Under the pieces are notes generated by a model that made no database searches, had not been told where the DNA came from, and worked only from the letters and a program-made list of their open reading frames with translations. The translations under genes were made by a program, and so were the position numbers. From assembly GCF_028281565.1 (NCBI RefSeq), contig NZ_JANQJQ010000006.1, positions 124,001 through 188,000 of the forward strand: 64,000 nucleotides of DNA, written 5' to 3'. The stretch is from Seonamhaeicola sp. (GTDB lineage Bacteria; Bacteroidota; Bacteroidia; Flavobacteriales; Flavobacteriaceae). Shown here in pieces: positions 53,823 through 63,692 of this stretch; the stretch's first letter is position 1, and each line of letters begins with the position of its first letter.

Positions 53823-55385
53823 ATGTCAAGTAAACAACTATTCACCATTCGAATTGCTGCGATTGTGGCGTTGGGAGGTTTCTTATTGGGATTTGACGCC
53901 TCTGTAATTTCGGGCGTTGTAAAATTCATTGAACCGGAATTCAATTTAACGAAAATACAATTGGGATGGGCTGTAAGTTCCATCACTTTAACCGCTGCCT
54001 TTGGTATGATAATAGCGGGCCCGATGAGTGATAAATATGGCAGAAGAAGATTGCTGAAATATGCTGCAGTTCTGTTTACCATTTCTGCTGTAGGTTCTGC
54101 CCTGGCCGGAACATTCTTTTGGTTAATTATCTTCAGAATGATTGGAGGATTAGCAGTTGGAGCCGCTTTAATTATTGCGCCTATGTATATTGCTGAAGTG
54201 GCACCTCCCGAAAAACGGGGCCAGCTGGTGTCCTTCAATCAACTAAATATTGTTATTGGTATTTCCATTGCCTTTTTTACTAATTATTTAATCCTTAAGT
54301 GGGGGAATTCTGAGGCCGCCTGGACAGAAAGTATAGGGTTGGGAAAATGGAATTGGCGTTGGATGCTGGGATTGGAAGCATTACCGGCCATTTTGTACTA
54401 CTTCGGATTATTCATGGTGCCTCGCAGTCCGCGATGGTTGATGGTTCAAAACAGAAAAGCAGAAGCACTTGAAGTGATGAAAAAAGTGGCCACAGAAGAC
54501 CAAGCCGAAAATCAGATACATGAAGTTGCGCAAAGTATTTTAGAAGATCAAAATAAAGAAAAATCAAAGCTTGGAGATTTATTCAAAAGATCTTTGAGGA
54601 ATGTCATTATAATAGGTCTTATTGTTGGGATCTTTCAACAAATAGTGGGGATTAACGCCGTGCTATTCTACGCCCCCATGATTTTTGAACAAACGGGTAT
54701 TGGTACTGACGCCTCTTTTGTTCAGGCCGCCCTGGTTGGGTTAACCAACCTTGGATTTACCATAGTAGCTATGCTGGCCATCGATAAATTTGGCAGAAAA
54801 CCATTGCTTATTGTTGGTATGGTTGGAATCGCAGTTTGTTTGTTCCTATTGAGCTATGAATTTAATAATGCTACCTACACCTTAAGCCAGGAGGCAATTG
54901 CAAATCTTCCGGCCGAAATAAACAGGGAGCAAATTACGCCACTTCAGGATAAAGTCTTTGATAATGACCTTGATTTTAAAGCAGCCATTGCTTCAGCATT
55001 GGGAGAAGCAGCCGCTGGAGATCATGAAGCCACTTTGGTTACGGCTTCGGCAAAAATGAACACCATTTTAATTTTAATTGGTATCATTGGTTTTGTGGGG
55101 GCTTACGCCATGTCCATTGGCCCCGTAATGTGGGTATTGTTTTCAGAACTCTTCCCAAACAAAATCAGAGGAATTGCTATTTCATTTGTAGGGTTGGTCA
55201 ATTTGGGAGTTGCCTTCCTGGTACAATTATTATTTCCATGGCAATTGGCAACACTTGGTAATTCATTAACCTTTTTGGTCTTCGGCATATTTGCCGTTTT
55301 AGGATTTATTTTAATGTGGTTAAAGGTGCCCGAAACCAAAGGGAAGTCGCTTGAAGAATTGGAAGCGCTTCTCGTAAAAGAATAA
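53823..55385 (+). CDS. MFS sugar porter (XylE/GalP-like family)
   Basis: A 520-residue transporter with 12 membrane segments. Family signatures include GFDASVISGVVKF, MSDKYGRRRLLK, the APPEKRGQLVSFNQL loop, VPRSPRWLM, GIFQQIVGINAVLFYAP, KFGRKPLLIVG and PETKGKSLEELE. Between late helices is a hydrophilic insert of about 65 residues (NNATYTLSQEAIANL...), usual in Bacteroidetes sugar porters. It would bring galactose or another monosaccharide from the periplasm into the cytoplasm. First gene of the porter-GH50-lipoprotein operon. Confidence 0.92.
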   Translation: MSSKQLFTIRIAAIVALGGFLLGFDASVISGVVKFIEPEFNLTKIQLGWAVSSITLTAAFGMIIAGPMSDKYGRRRLLKYAAVLFTISAVGSALAGTFFWLIIFRMIGGLAVGAALIIAPMYIAEVAPPEKRGQLVSFNQLNIVIGISIAFFTNYLILKWGNSEAAWTESIGLGKWNWRWMLGLEALPAILYYFGLFMVPRSPRWLMVQNRKAEALEVMKKVATEDQAENQIHEVAQSILEDQNKEKSKLGDLFKRSLRNVIIIGLIVGIFQQIVGINAVLFYAPMIFEQTGIGTDASFVQAALVGLTNLGFTIVAMLAIDKFGRKPLLIVGMVGIAVCLFLLSYEFNNATYTLSQEAIANLPAEINREQITPLQDKVFDNDLDFKAAIASALGEAAAGDHEATLVTASAKMNTILILIGIIGFVGAYAMSIGPVMWVLFSELFPNKIRGIAISFVGLVNLGVAFLVQLLFPWQLATLGNSLTFLVFGIFAVLGFILMWLKVPETKGKSLEELEALLVKE

Positions 55386-55415
55386 GCAATCAAAATGAAA
55401 TAATCTAACAAACCT

Positions 55416-57515
55416 ATGAGAACATTTAAAAATTTAGCTTTTTTAGCGGTATTACTGAGCTTAGTAAGCTGTCAGGAAAAGCAGCAAGAGCATAAACTAT
55501 TGTTATTTGATTTTGAAGATATTGCACAGGCGAAACTGGTAAAACCACAAGACGCCACATTTGAACTTATTGAAGGTGAAACCAATAATTATATAAAAGT
55601 AAATAATGGTTTTACCATTAGAGAAACAGGCGTGCGTCTGGTGAGTCCGGAAAATCAATCATGGGATTTGTCGGGTTACTTTCAGGTAAAGGCGGATGTT
55701 TCTAATGCAGGCGATGAAGCTATTCAGGTAGAATTATTCGTGGGGAATGATCCGGATGGGCTGTTGCGTTGGTATTGTTCAGATTATGTGGACTTAGAAC
55801 CGGATGAAAGTAAAACCATTACGGTTGATTTAGCCTGGACGCCCTGGATTCATAAGCCTCAAATTGAAGTAAACGGACTAAGAGGCGTCCCCGGAAAGAT
55901 TAAAGCCGACCTTACAAAGGTCACTGAGTTTACTTTTTGCTCACGTTACGCCACCCAGCCCAATAATTTTACAGTGGATAACGTTAGGGCGGTTGGAAAA
56001 TACGAAGAGAAAAGTCCTGAAGGCTTCTTTCCATTTATTGATGAATATGGGCAATACATTCATAAAGATTGGCAAGGTAAAATGCATTTTGATAAAGAAC
56101 TTAAGGCATTTGCAAAAAAGGAACTGGAATATTTAAAGGCTTCCAAAGGCGCTGAAAATATTGGGAAATTTGGTGGTTGGACAGCCGGTCCGAAACTGGA
56201 GGCTACGGGATTTTTCAGAACCGAAAAAGTAAATGGCAAATGGTGGATGGTGGATCCCGAAGGCTATTTGTTCTGGACAGCCGGATTAAATTGTGTGGCC
56301 TCTGAATCAGTATTTACCGGTATTAGCCATAGAGAAGATTATTTCAAATTTTTACCTGAAAGAGACAGTATTTTAGGTCAGTTTTACGGTACGGGAACCC
56401 ATGCATCTCATGGGTTTTATAAAGACAAACTTCCTTACGACTCCTATAATTTTTATCAAAGTAATTTGTACAGAAAATATGGAGATAATTGGTTGGAGAC
56501 CTTTCAAAATATGGCGCACTTAAGAATTAAGGATTGGGGTATGAATACGATTGGGTTTATGTCTGATTTTGGAGCTACACGTCAACAAAGAACACCTTAC
56601 GTTGGGTCAATATGGATTAGAAATACCCCAAAAATTGAAGGATCAAATGGTTTTTGGGGTAAATTTCATGATGTTTTCGATCCTAAATTTAGAGAAGCGG
56701 TCAGAGCATCGGTAGAAAATCAAAAAGAAGGCGCAAATGACCCATGGTGTATTGGCTATTTTATAGATAATGAATTGTCCTGGGGTCTATTAGGGTCTCT
56801 TTCGGTTGGTACTTTGAAAAGCCCCGCCACGCAACCGGCTAAAATAGAATTTGTTAAAGATTTAAAAGCTAAATATGTAGACATTACCAAGTTAAATGAG
56901 TATTGGGGCTCTAAATACATTTCCTGGAAGAACCTGCTGGAATCTACGGAAGCACCTAATAAAGAATTGGCAAAAGAAGATTTAGTTACTTTTTATGAGA
57001 AGATAGCGCACACGTATTTCAGTACCATTTGTGAAGAATTAAAACGCGTAGCACCAAATCAAAACTATTTAGGTTGTAGGTTTGCCTGGGCAAATAATGA
57101 TGTGGTGTTAACAGCAGCGAGTCAGTATTTAGATATCATGAGTTTCAATAAATATGAATACAGTATTGAAAAGATGTCTTTGCCCGAAGGCGTTGATAAA
57201 CCTGTACTGATAGGTGAATTCCATTTTGGAGCCCTGGATAGAGGGAATTTTCATATAGGAATTAAAAAAGCAAAAGATCAGGCAGAGCGAGGGCAAATGT
57301 ATCAGGACTACATTCAAGGTGCTTTACGTAATCCCTACATAGTGGGCGCACATTGGTTCCAGTATTTGGATGAACCTAATACAGGTAGATTTGACGGTGA
57401 AAATTACAATGTTGGTTTTATTGATGTTTGTGATAATCCGTATCAGGAACTCATTGAAAAGGTCAAAGAGACTACTTACTCCATGTATGAGTACCGAAGT
57501 AATCATAAAAAATAG
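55416..57515 (+). CDS. GH50 beta-agarase lipoprotein
   Basis: 699 residues. The lipobox is LVSC (Cys19), so it is membrane-anchored rather than T9SS-secreted. An N-terminal CBM-like beta-sandwich (about 25-195) precedes a GH50 (beta/alpha)8 barrel: FFRTEKVNGKWWMVDPEGYLFW, the acid/base Glu453 in YFIDNELSWG, and the nucleophile Glu601 in LIGEFHFGALDRG. GH50 enzymes are typically exo-acting and release neoagarobiose, a fit for processing imported oligosaccharides in the periplasm. It lies 30 bp after the porter gene. Confidence 0.94.
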   Translation: MRTFKNLAFLAVLLSLVSCQEKQQEHKLLLFDFEDIAQAKLVKPQDATFELIEGETNNYIKVNNGFTIRETGVRLVSPENQSWDLSGYFQVKADVSNAGDEAIQVELFVGNDPDGLLRWYCSDYVDLEPDESKTITVDLAWTPWIHKPQIEVNGLRGVPGKIKADLTKVTEFTFCSRYATQPNNFTVDNVRAVGKYEEKSPEGFFPFIDEYGQYIHKDWQGKMHFDKELKAFAKKELEYLKASKGAENIGKFGGWTAGPKLEATGFFRTEKVNGKWWMVDPEGYLFWTAGLNCVASESVFTGISHREDYFKFLPERDSILGQFYGTGTHASHGFYKDKLPYDSYNFYQSNLYRKYGDNWLETFQNMAHLRIKDWGMNTIGFMSDFGATRQQRTPYVGSIWIRNTPKIEGSNGFWGKFHDVFDPKFREAVRASVENQKEGANDPWCIGYFIDNELSWGLLGSLSVGTLKSPATQPAKIEFVKDLKAKYVDITKLNEYWGSKYISWKNLLESTEAPNKELAKEDLVTFYEKIAHTYFSTICEELKRVAPNQNYLGCRFAWANNDVVLTAASQYLDIMSFNKYEYSIEKMSLPEGVDKPVLIGEFHFGALDRGNFHIGIKKAKDQAERGQMYQDYIQGALRNPYIVGAHWFQYLDEPNTGRFDGENYNVGFIDVCDNPYQELIEKVKETTYSMYEYRSNHKK

Positions 57516-57529
57516 TTTAACTTTAGCTC

Positions 57530-58708
57530 ATGATTGCTAAAAGGTATCAACTATTAATATTTTGCTCAACACTTTTAATGTTGAATTGCAGGCAAGGCTT
57601 AAAAAAGGACACCTTTGCTTACCATTTAGAGCAACTAAAACCTATAGACGGGCTTGAAGTATTAAAGTCAGGAGAATCAATGATAGCCGTTTCCGGGATT
57701 TATCAAGCCAGGGTTTTTGCAAGTTCCTCGAAAGGTATGAACGGGAGACCCTATGGTTGGTTTAGTTCAGATCTGATAGAGAATAATGAGCACGCCTCAA
57801 ACATGGCCTATTTGGGAGGTGAAAGCAGAATCTGGTTTGCTCCGGAATTGGGCAAATATTCTGTTTTCTTTGATGCCAATGCAGAACAGGTAGATGAAAA
57901 CATGCGGGCTCCACATGATTTAAATACTAAAAAGTTTACCGAAAAATTACGGACAGAGCATGCCATTACCTATGTTGGGGACATGGAAATTAAAAATAAT
58001 CACAACTATACATTTTCAATTAGCTTAGAACGGACCGTATCATTGCTTTCAAACAAACAGATTGAGCAAAACCTGGATATTAGTTTGGACCATATTTCCT
58101 ATGTTGCTTTTAGAGCCGAAACCACTATGACTAATAAGGGTTCTGAAAAATGGCATAAAGAAACCGGGTTATTATCCCTTTGGGAATTGGGCTGTATGAA
58201 TACAAGTGCGGATAACAGAGTGATCATTCCGTTGACAAAACAAACGGATTCTATCACAGAATATTTTACTAAAACCACCGGTGACAGGATGCAGATTAAA
58301 GATGCTGTGGTTTATTATAAAGCCGATGCCCGGGGGCTTAATAAAATTGGCACGCCACCACAGTTTACAAAAAATGTTATGGGGAGTTATTCTCCGGAAA
58401 ACAACTTACTTAACATTGTTACATTTAACTTTACAAATGATGGTGTTTATGTAAACTCATTACCGGAAAATAATACACCTTATACAGGCGATGTTATTAA
58501 TATCTTCAATGGAAACGTAGATACCGCTTTAGGACACAAATGGCCTTTTTATGAGTTCGAATCATCATCTTCGGTAAAAGAACTGGCTCCTAACGAATCA
58601 ATGTATCATTCACAAACCACTTACCATTTTGAGGGTGATTTTAATGCTTTAAATGCTATTTCCATAACTGTTTTAGGAGTGAATCTGAATGATATTCCAA
58701 AGTTCTAA
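57530..58708 (+). CDS. Lipoprotein of unknown function in the agar operon (DUF6786-like)
   Basis: 392 residues. The lipobox is MLNC (Cys20), placing it on a membrane. The remainder is beta-rich with NGRPYGWFSSDLIE, GGESRIWFAPELGKYSVFF and FEFESSSSVKELAPNESMYHSQTTYHFEGD. The closing pattern (aromatic strand, then Glu/His-containing strand) recalls galactose-mutarotase-like supersandwich proteins, and it resembles the uncharacterised DUF6786 group. It is 14 bp after the GH50 gene, so it probably acts on agar-derived sugars. An epimerase or binding role is a guess. Confidence 0.7.
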   Translation: MIAKRYQLLIFCSTLLMLNCRQGLKKDTFAYHLEQLKPIDGLEVLKSGESMIAVSGIYQARVFASSSKGMNGRPYGWFSSDLIENNEHASNMAYLGGESRIWFAPELGKYSVFFDANAEQVDENMRAPHDLNTKKFTEKLRTEHAITYVGDMEIKNNHNYTFSISLERTVSLLSNKQIEQNLDISLDHISYVAFRAETTMTNKGSEKWHKETGLLSLWELGCMNTSADNRVIIPLTKQTDSITEYFTKTTGDRMQIKDAVVYYKADARGLNKIGTPPQFTKNVMGSYSPENNLLNIVTFNFTNDGVYVNSLPENNTPYTGDVINIFNGNVDTALGHKWPFYEFESSSSVKELAPNESMYHSQTTYHFEGDFNALNAISITVLGVNLNDIPKF

Positions 58709-59063
58709 AAAACGTAATTACTTGTTAAAATTTTGAATCAGGCCTCATTTTCATTGCCTTCTCTTTTTAACAACTTAACATTTTCGAAAAATTTACGTAA
58801 ACCTTTTAGAAAATTTACGTAACACATTTTATAGGCGTTAACAAAACCTTCAAACGTGTAATAAATACAACTATTTTGAAGCTTCCTGCTTAACAATTTT
58901 TTAACAAAGCCCCCTTTTAATTAAACGCTCGTTTTGAGTCCTGTTTTCCGATTTTCTTTGGTAATCACCTTATGGAGTCCATAATTTTATGTCGAAAAAT
59001 ATACTGATTTAGTAACATACTACTCAATTTATTACCAACTTCTAAAAAGAATAAACTAAAATT
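58709..59063. promoter_or_regulatory. Control region of the second SusCD operon
   Basis: A 355-bp gap. AAAATTTACGTAA occurs twice (58788-58800 and 58810-58822), exactly 22 bp (two helical turns) apart. Each copy ends in the perfect palindrome TTACGTAA, and ACGTAA occurs again at 58712. The TGTCAAG motif found before the other agar genes is absent (only TGTCGAA at 58990). No clear terminator or -7 box is visible. Confidence 0.55.
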
Positions 59064-62000
59064 ATGAAAAACGTATTCTCAAAGATGGCATTTGTGGCAC
59101 TACTATTGTTTGTCACGTCTGCTTTTTCTCAAAGTGTTTCTGGTAATGTCACTTCCGATACTGGTCCGTTACCAGGAGTAAACATTATTGTAAAGGGAAG
59201 CACTGTTGGGGCAACAACAGATTTTGATGGAAATTTTACCATTAAAGCTTCTGCTAATGATGTATTGGTATTTAGTTATTTGGGTTACAAAACTCAAGAA
59301 GTAAATATTAATGGTCAAACTAGACTCAGTGTTTTCATGGAAGAAGACACCGGTGTTTTAGATGAAATCGTTATTGTGGGTTATGGACAAACACAGAACA
59401 AAAGATCTGTAACTACTTCCATTTCAACAGTAAGCACCAAACAATTAGAGGAATTACCGGTACAGCGGGCTGAAGCCGCACTTCAGGGAACGGTTCCCGG
59501 AGTGGTTGTAGTGCAAACGTCCGGTTCACCGGGAGCGCCACTTACAATTAGAATGAGAGGTATTGGGTCGCCCAATGCGTCTAATCCGCTTTACATTGTG
59601 GATGGTTTACCCGTTACGGATTTACAATACTTAAATTCAGCTGATATTCAATCTTACTCGCTTTTAAAAGATGCTGCAGCCACCGCCATTTATGGTGCTC
59701 GTGGTGGTAACGGGGTTGTTTTAGTGCAAACCAAAAGAGGAAAGGATACCGATGGAAAACTTAAAGTGTCTGTTTCCGGGTTTTACGGAACACAATCTTT
59801 AGGCAATAAACCGGACATAATGAACGCCAGTCAATACGCTCAATATTACAATGAGGGTGTTGCTTTGGCTGGAGGCAATCCGCCTAACGGACTAAGAGGG
59901 GCCTTCTCAGATTCCGAACTAGCTTCTTTGCCGGATACTGATTGGTACGATGCTATTTTCGACGATGCACCCATTAGAAATACCAGTGTTTCCATTATTG
60001 GAGGGAATGATCGTGTAAAGTATGCTTTGGCCGGCGGTATTTTTGACCAGGATGGTATTGTGGGAGGAAACCAGGATAAAGCAAATTTTAGAAGAGAAAA
60101 CTATAGAGGTAATGTAGATATGAATATTACTGAAAATTTTAAATTATCTACATCCTTCGATTTTTCCGATTACGGCTCAAGATTCGTAAGTTTAAATAAC
60201 GGCGGTACCGGAGTTGCTTTAATGAATTATATTAATGCGCTGCCTTCCATATATCCTATATATGCTGAAAACGGAGAGATTTTCAATATGGGACGTCAAA
60301 ACCCGGCACCTGTTTATAACGGTGTTACTTTAAATACCATTGGAGCTGTGACTAACCCTATTTGGAGTTTAGATATTCAAAACAACAGAGCTCAGTCTAA
60401 TGTTAAGTTGATTAGTGCTGCGGCTAATTGGGAACCCGTTTCAGGGTTAAGCTTAAATGCGTCATTCTCTGATTACAGAGTAAGGACTACAAATGAAAGC
60501 TTTACACCGTTTTTGGAACATCCGGAGCAAACATTTACAACGCTAGGTAATGTTAACTATTCTGGAAATATAACCACCTTTAATAGAGATCAAGTAACCT
60601 TGACGGCTCAGTACGATTTAGGTCAACATATTGATGATAATCATAGCTTAAGAGTTTTAGGTGGTTACGAGGTGTTGGAAGATCGATTAGAAATAGGGGA
60701 TAATATTAGAGTCAATGCTCCCGATATAGACCCAACAGGTTTTGGTGATTTAAGTATTGGAAGTTTATCGGAGTCCGATTTAGATGCCTTAAACGCCATT
60801 GTGAATCCCGGGGCCATTGCAGAAACAGCTTTGATTTCTTACTTCGGAAAATTGGATTATAATTTTAAAGAGAAATATTTAGCCAGTTTCACCATAAGAA
60901 ACGATCGATCTTCGAATTTTGGGCCTAATAATCGGTCGGGTTGGTTCCCGGCGGCGTCTGCTGGTTGGGTCATCTCGGAAGAAAGTTTTTTAGAAAACAC
61001 AGATGCCATTAACTTATTAAAACTTAGAGCAAGTTGGGGTATAAGCGGTCAGGATGCATCGCCAAGAAACTTAGCATTTAAATCCACGGTAAACTCTAAT
61101 ATAAGTACCGGTTACGGTGGTACACCCGGTGTTGTACTTACCGGTTTAGCTAACCCGGACTTAAAATGGGAAGAGATAACATCTGCCAATATAGGTTTAG
61201 ACTTAAATGCTTTCAATAATAGTTTTGGATTAACAGTTGATTATTATATTAAGAAAACTTCAGACATTTTGTTACAGGCTAATACACCGTTGGCAACCGG
61301 TTTAAATCCATCCGTAGTAAATGTAGGTGATGTAGAGAACAGAGGTTTTGAGATTATGACGTCATACAGAAAGAACAATCCTGACGGATTTTCCTGGAAT
61401 GCAGCCTTTAATATTGGTTTCAATACAAACGAAGTAACCAACTTAGGAGCTAACGGACAGGCCTTGGAAGGTGGATTTACTGGTCAGTTGTTTGCAGACC
61501 CCATTACCTTAACCGCAGTTGGGCATCCGGTGTCCAGTTTCTACGGATATGAAGTTGAGGGTATTGACGCAGCAGGAAATCTACTGTTTAAGGATTTAGA
61601 CGGTGTTGGATTAGATAAGACACAACCTACTATTGGAGACAAAACCTTTATTGGAAATCCGTTGCCGGACTTCACCTATGGTATCAACCTGGGAGCAAGC
61701 TATAAAGGATTTGACTTTAGTGCCTTCTTTTACGGGTCACAAGGAAATGACATTTTTGATGCTACCATAAGGTATGATGCTATTGGTTCTAACAGACCGG
61801 TTAGATACTTACAGGATAATGCCCCAAAGAACATTGTACTTGGTGGTACTAATGGCGAACAATTAGTGTCTGATTTTCACGTTCAGGATGGCTCCTTCTT
61901 AAAGCTAAAGAATATTGCTTTAGGATATACGCTGCCTGAAAGCATATCTAAAAAGATTAGGGCCGAAAAAATTAGAGTATATGTGTCTGGTCAGAATTTA

Positions 62001-62138
62001 TTGGTAATTACGGGCTACGAAGGTGTTGATCCTGAAATTGGTCAAAGTAGTGCCAATAATATGCTGGACATGGGTATTGACAGAGGGTTCTATCCTCAGG
62101 CAGAACAAATATTGTTTGGTTTTCAACTTGGATTTTAA
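59064..62138 (+). CDS. SusC/RagA-family TonB-dependent transporter (second pair)
   Basis: 1024 residues. The signal peptide ends at TSAFSQ. The domain order is carboxypeptidase-like (VSGNVTSDTGPLPGVNII), plug (LDEIVIVGYGQTQNKRSVTT, LLKDAAATAIYGARGGNGVVLV) and barrel ending QILFGFQLGF. It is clearly different from the first SusC (shorter linker, other barrel loops), so it probably takes up a different oligosaccharide. It starts a susC-susD-lipoprotein operon running off the window. Confidence 0.95.
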   Translation: MKNVFSKMAFVALLLFVTSAFSQSVSGNVTSDTGPLPGVNIIVKGSTVGATTDFDGNFTIKASANDVLVFSYLGYKTQEVNINGQTRLSVFMEEDTGVLDEIVIVGYGQTQNKRSVTTSISTVSTKQLEELPVQRAEAALQGTVPGVVVVQTSGSPGAPLTIRMRGIGSPNASNPLYIVDGLPVTDLQYLNSADIQSYSLLKDAAATAIYGARGGNGVVLVQTKRGKDTDGKLKVSVSGFYGTQSLGNKPDIMNASQYAQYYNEGVALAGGNPPNGLRGAFSDSELASLPDTDWYDAIFDDAPIRNTSVSIIGGNDRVKYALAGGIFDQDGIVGGNQDKANFRRENYRGNVDMNITENFKLSTSFDFSDYGSRFVSLNNGGTGVALMNYINALPSIYPIYAENGEIFNMGRQNPAPVYNGVTLNTIGAVTNPIWSLDIQNNRAQSNVKLISAAANWEPVSGLSLNASFSDYRVRTTNESFTPFLEHPEQTFTTLGNVNYSGNITTFNRDQVTLTAQYDLGQHIDDNHSLRVLGGYEVLEDRLEIGDNIRVNAPDIDPTGFGDLSIGSLSESDLDALNAIVNPGAIAETALISYFGKLDYNFKEKYLASFTIRNDRSSNFGPNNRSGWFPAASAGWVISEESFLENTDAINLLKLRASWGISGQDASPRNLAFKSTVNSNISTGYGGTPGVVLTGLANPDLKWEEITSANIGLDLNAFNNSFGLTVDYYIKKTSDILLQANTPLATGLNPSVVNVGDVENRGFEIMTSYRKNNPDGFSWNAAFNIGFNTNEVTNLGANGQALEGGFTGQLFADPITLTAVGHPVSSFYGYEVEGIDAAGNLLFKDLDGVGLDKTQPTIGDKTFIGNPLPDFTYGINLGASYKGFDFSAFFYGSQGNDIFDATIRYDAIGSNRPVRYLQDNAPKNIVLGGTNGEQLVSDFHVQDGSFLKLKNIALGYTLPESISKKIRAEKIRVYVSGQNLLVITGYEGVDPEIGQSSANNMLDMGIDRGFYPQAEQILFGFQLGF

Positions 62139-62156
62139 TTAAAAAAAGAGAAAAAG

Positions 62157-63668
62157 ATGTTAAAAAATAAATTTTTAGCCATAGCAGTAGTCGTTTCCAG
62201 CTTATTTGTAAGCTCTTGTAGCGACGATATATTAGACAAAGAACCCATTACTGAATTGGTTGCGGAAACTGCTTTTGAAACAGAGGCAGATATTCAAAAG
62301 GCATTAAATGCGGCTTATGATGCATTACAATGGCAATTCGTGAACGGATTTCATACGTTCCCGCAAATATTTCAGTCTATTAGAGCTGATGACCACCATT
62401 CACAACAGGCGGCGTTTTGGGCGCCCGGTTTAAACTTTGACCAGTTTTCAACCATTTTGCCTTCAAACCAAAATGTGGCAGCTGTATGGAGTAAATGGTA
62501 TCAAGGCGTTTCAAGAGCCAATTTCACTATAAAACTTGCTAATGAGTTTGATAACTTTAGCAGTCAGACAGCAAAAGATTATATCATTGGAGAAGCTAAA
62601 TTCTTAAGAGGGATCTATTACTTCGAATTAGTAAAATTATTTGGGGGTGTTCCTTTAATGACCGAAGCCATTACCAGTACGGAAGATCAGTTATTCTATC
62701 CGCGTGCAACGGCCGCCGAGGTATATGCTCAAATTGAAGCAGACTTATTGGATGCGTCTAATTTACTTCCTAAAAAAGGAGCCAGGGAAAACTGGAGGGC
62801 AGACTCCGGAGCTGCTTTAGGGTTCTTAGCTAAGGTACATTTGTATCAGGGCGAGTATTCAGATACAGTAACATACTGTGAAAAGATCATGAATGAACAT
62901 AGTTATGCATTAGAAACTAATTTCTCTGATAACTTCAAATTAACTAATGAGTTCGGCGTAGAATCTTTATTCGAGATCAATTATGTAGACGGATTAGTAG
63001 CAGGAGGCTTCGAACAAAATCAACAGCAGGAAGGTTCCGGTTCCTGGCAAATGATGTTCATGTGGATTGCCGGTAAATATACCTCCTGGGGTAATATGAT
63101 ACCAAGACAAACCCTGGTGGGTATTTATGATGATGCAGACCAAAGAAAACAAGGAACTTTCATTTTACCGGGATCAGATTTAGGGTCGCCTTGGTTAGCT
63201 TCTAGGGGCTGGGATCCGGCACCATCAAACTTTGGGTTTGCTGTAGGTTCTAACGCTATGAACAGAAAGTTCTTCTTAACCTACGAAGAAATAGATGTGT
63301 TGTTAAGTGTGCAGCAATCACCGCTTAATGAAAAAATGTTACGTTACTCAGATATCCTTTTAATGCATGCTGAAGCATCCATTATGGGTGGTGGCGGTAA
63401 TGGTCAGGCGTCGTTAGATACGGTAACCCAAAGAGCTTTTGGAGGTACAGTTCCATATACTTTGGAAAACATAAAAACCGAACGAAGAAAAGAACTGGCC
63501 ACAGAAGGATGGAACCGATTTACAGACTTAGTGCGTTGGGGCGATATTGGAGCAGCCATGACCGCAGTAGGCAAAAGTTTCACACCTGGCAGGGATGAAT
63601 TATTACCAATTCCACAATTGGAAATTAACCTGTCTGACGGACTGCTAACACAAAATCCGGGATACTAA
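62157..63668 (+). CDS. SusD/RagB-family glycan-binding lipoprotein (second pair)
   Basis: 503 residues. The lipobox is VSSC (Cys21) followed by SDDILDKEPITELVAETAF. SusD motifs are EADIQKALNAAYDALQW, AKFLRGIYYFELVKLFGGVPLMT and the C-terminal KTERRKELATEGWNRFTDLVRWG. It lies 18 bp after susC and shows the usual Trp/Tyr-rich binding helices. It is about 75 residues shorter than the first SusD. Confidence 0.95.
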   Translation: MLKNKFLAIAVVVSSLFVSSCSDDILDKEPITELVAETAFETEADIQKALNAAYDALQWQFVNGFHTFPQIFQSIRADDHHSQQAAFWAPGLNFDQFSTILPSNQNVAAVWSKWYQGVSRANFTIKLANEFDNFSSQTAKDYIIGEAKFLRGIYYFELVKLFGGVPLMTEAITSTEDQLFYPRATAAEVYAQIEADLLDASNLLPKKGARENWRADSGAALGFLAKVHLYQGEYSDTVTYCEKIMNEHSYALETNFSDNFKLTNEFGVESLFEINYVDGLVAGGFEQNQQQEGSGSWQMMFMWIAGKYTSWGNMIPRQTLVGIYDDADQRKQGTFILPGSDLGSPWLASRGWDPAPSNFGFAVGSNAMNRKFFLTYEEIDVLLSVQQSPLNEKMLRYSDILLMHAEASIMGGGGNGQASLDTVTQRAFGGTVPYTLENIKTERRKELATEGWNRFTDLVRWGDIGAAMTAVGKSFTPGRDELLPIPQLEINLSDGLLTQNPGY

Positions 63669-63692
63669 CAGAACGCTAAAATTTTTAAACAG

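Noticed and set aside
58985-59037. TTTATGTCGAA before the second susC as a further TGTCAAG site
   Set aside because: Only the TGTC part is kept and no TAnnTTTG-like box lies 39 bp downstream, so it does not fit the pattern of the other three promoters.
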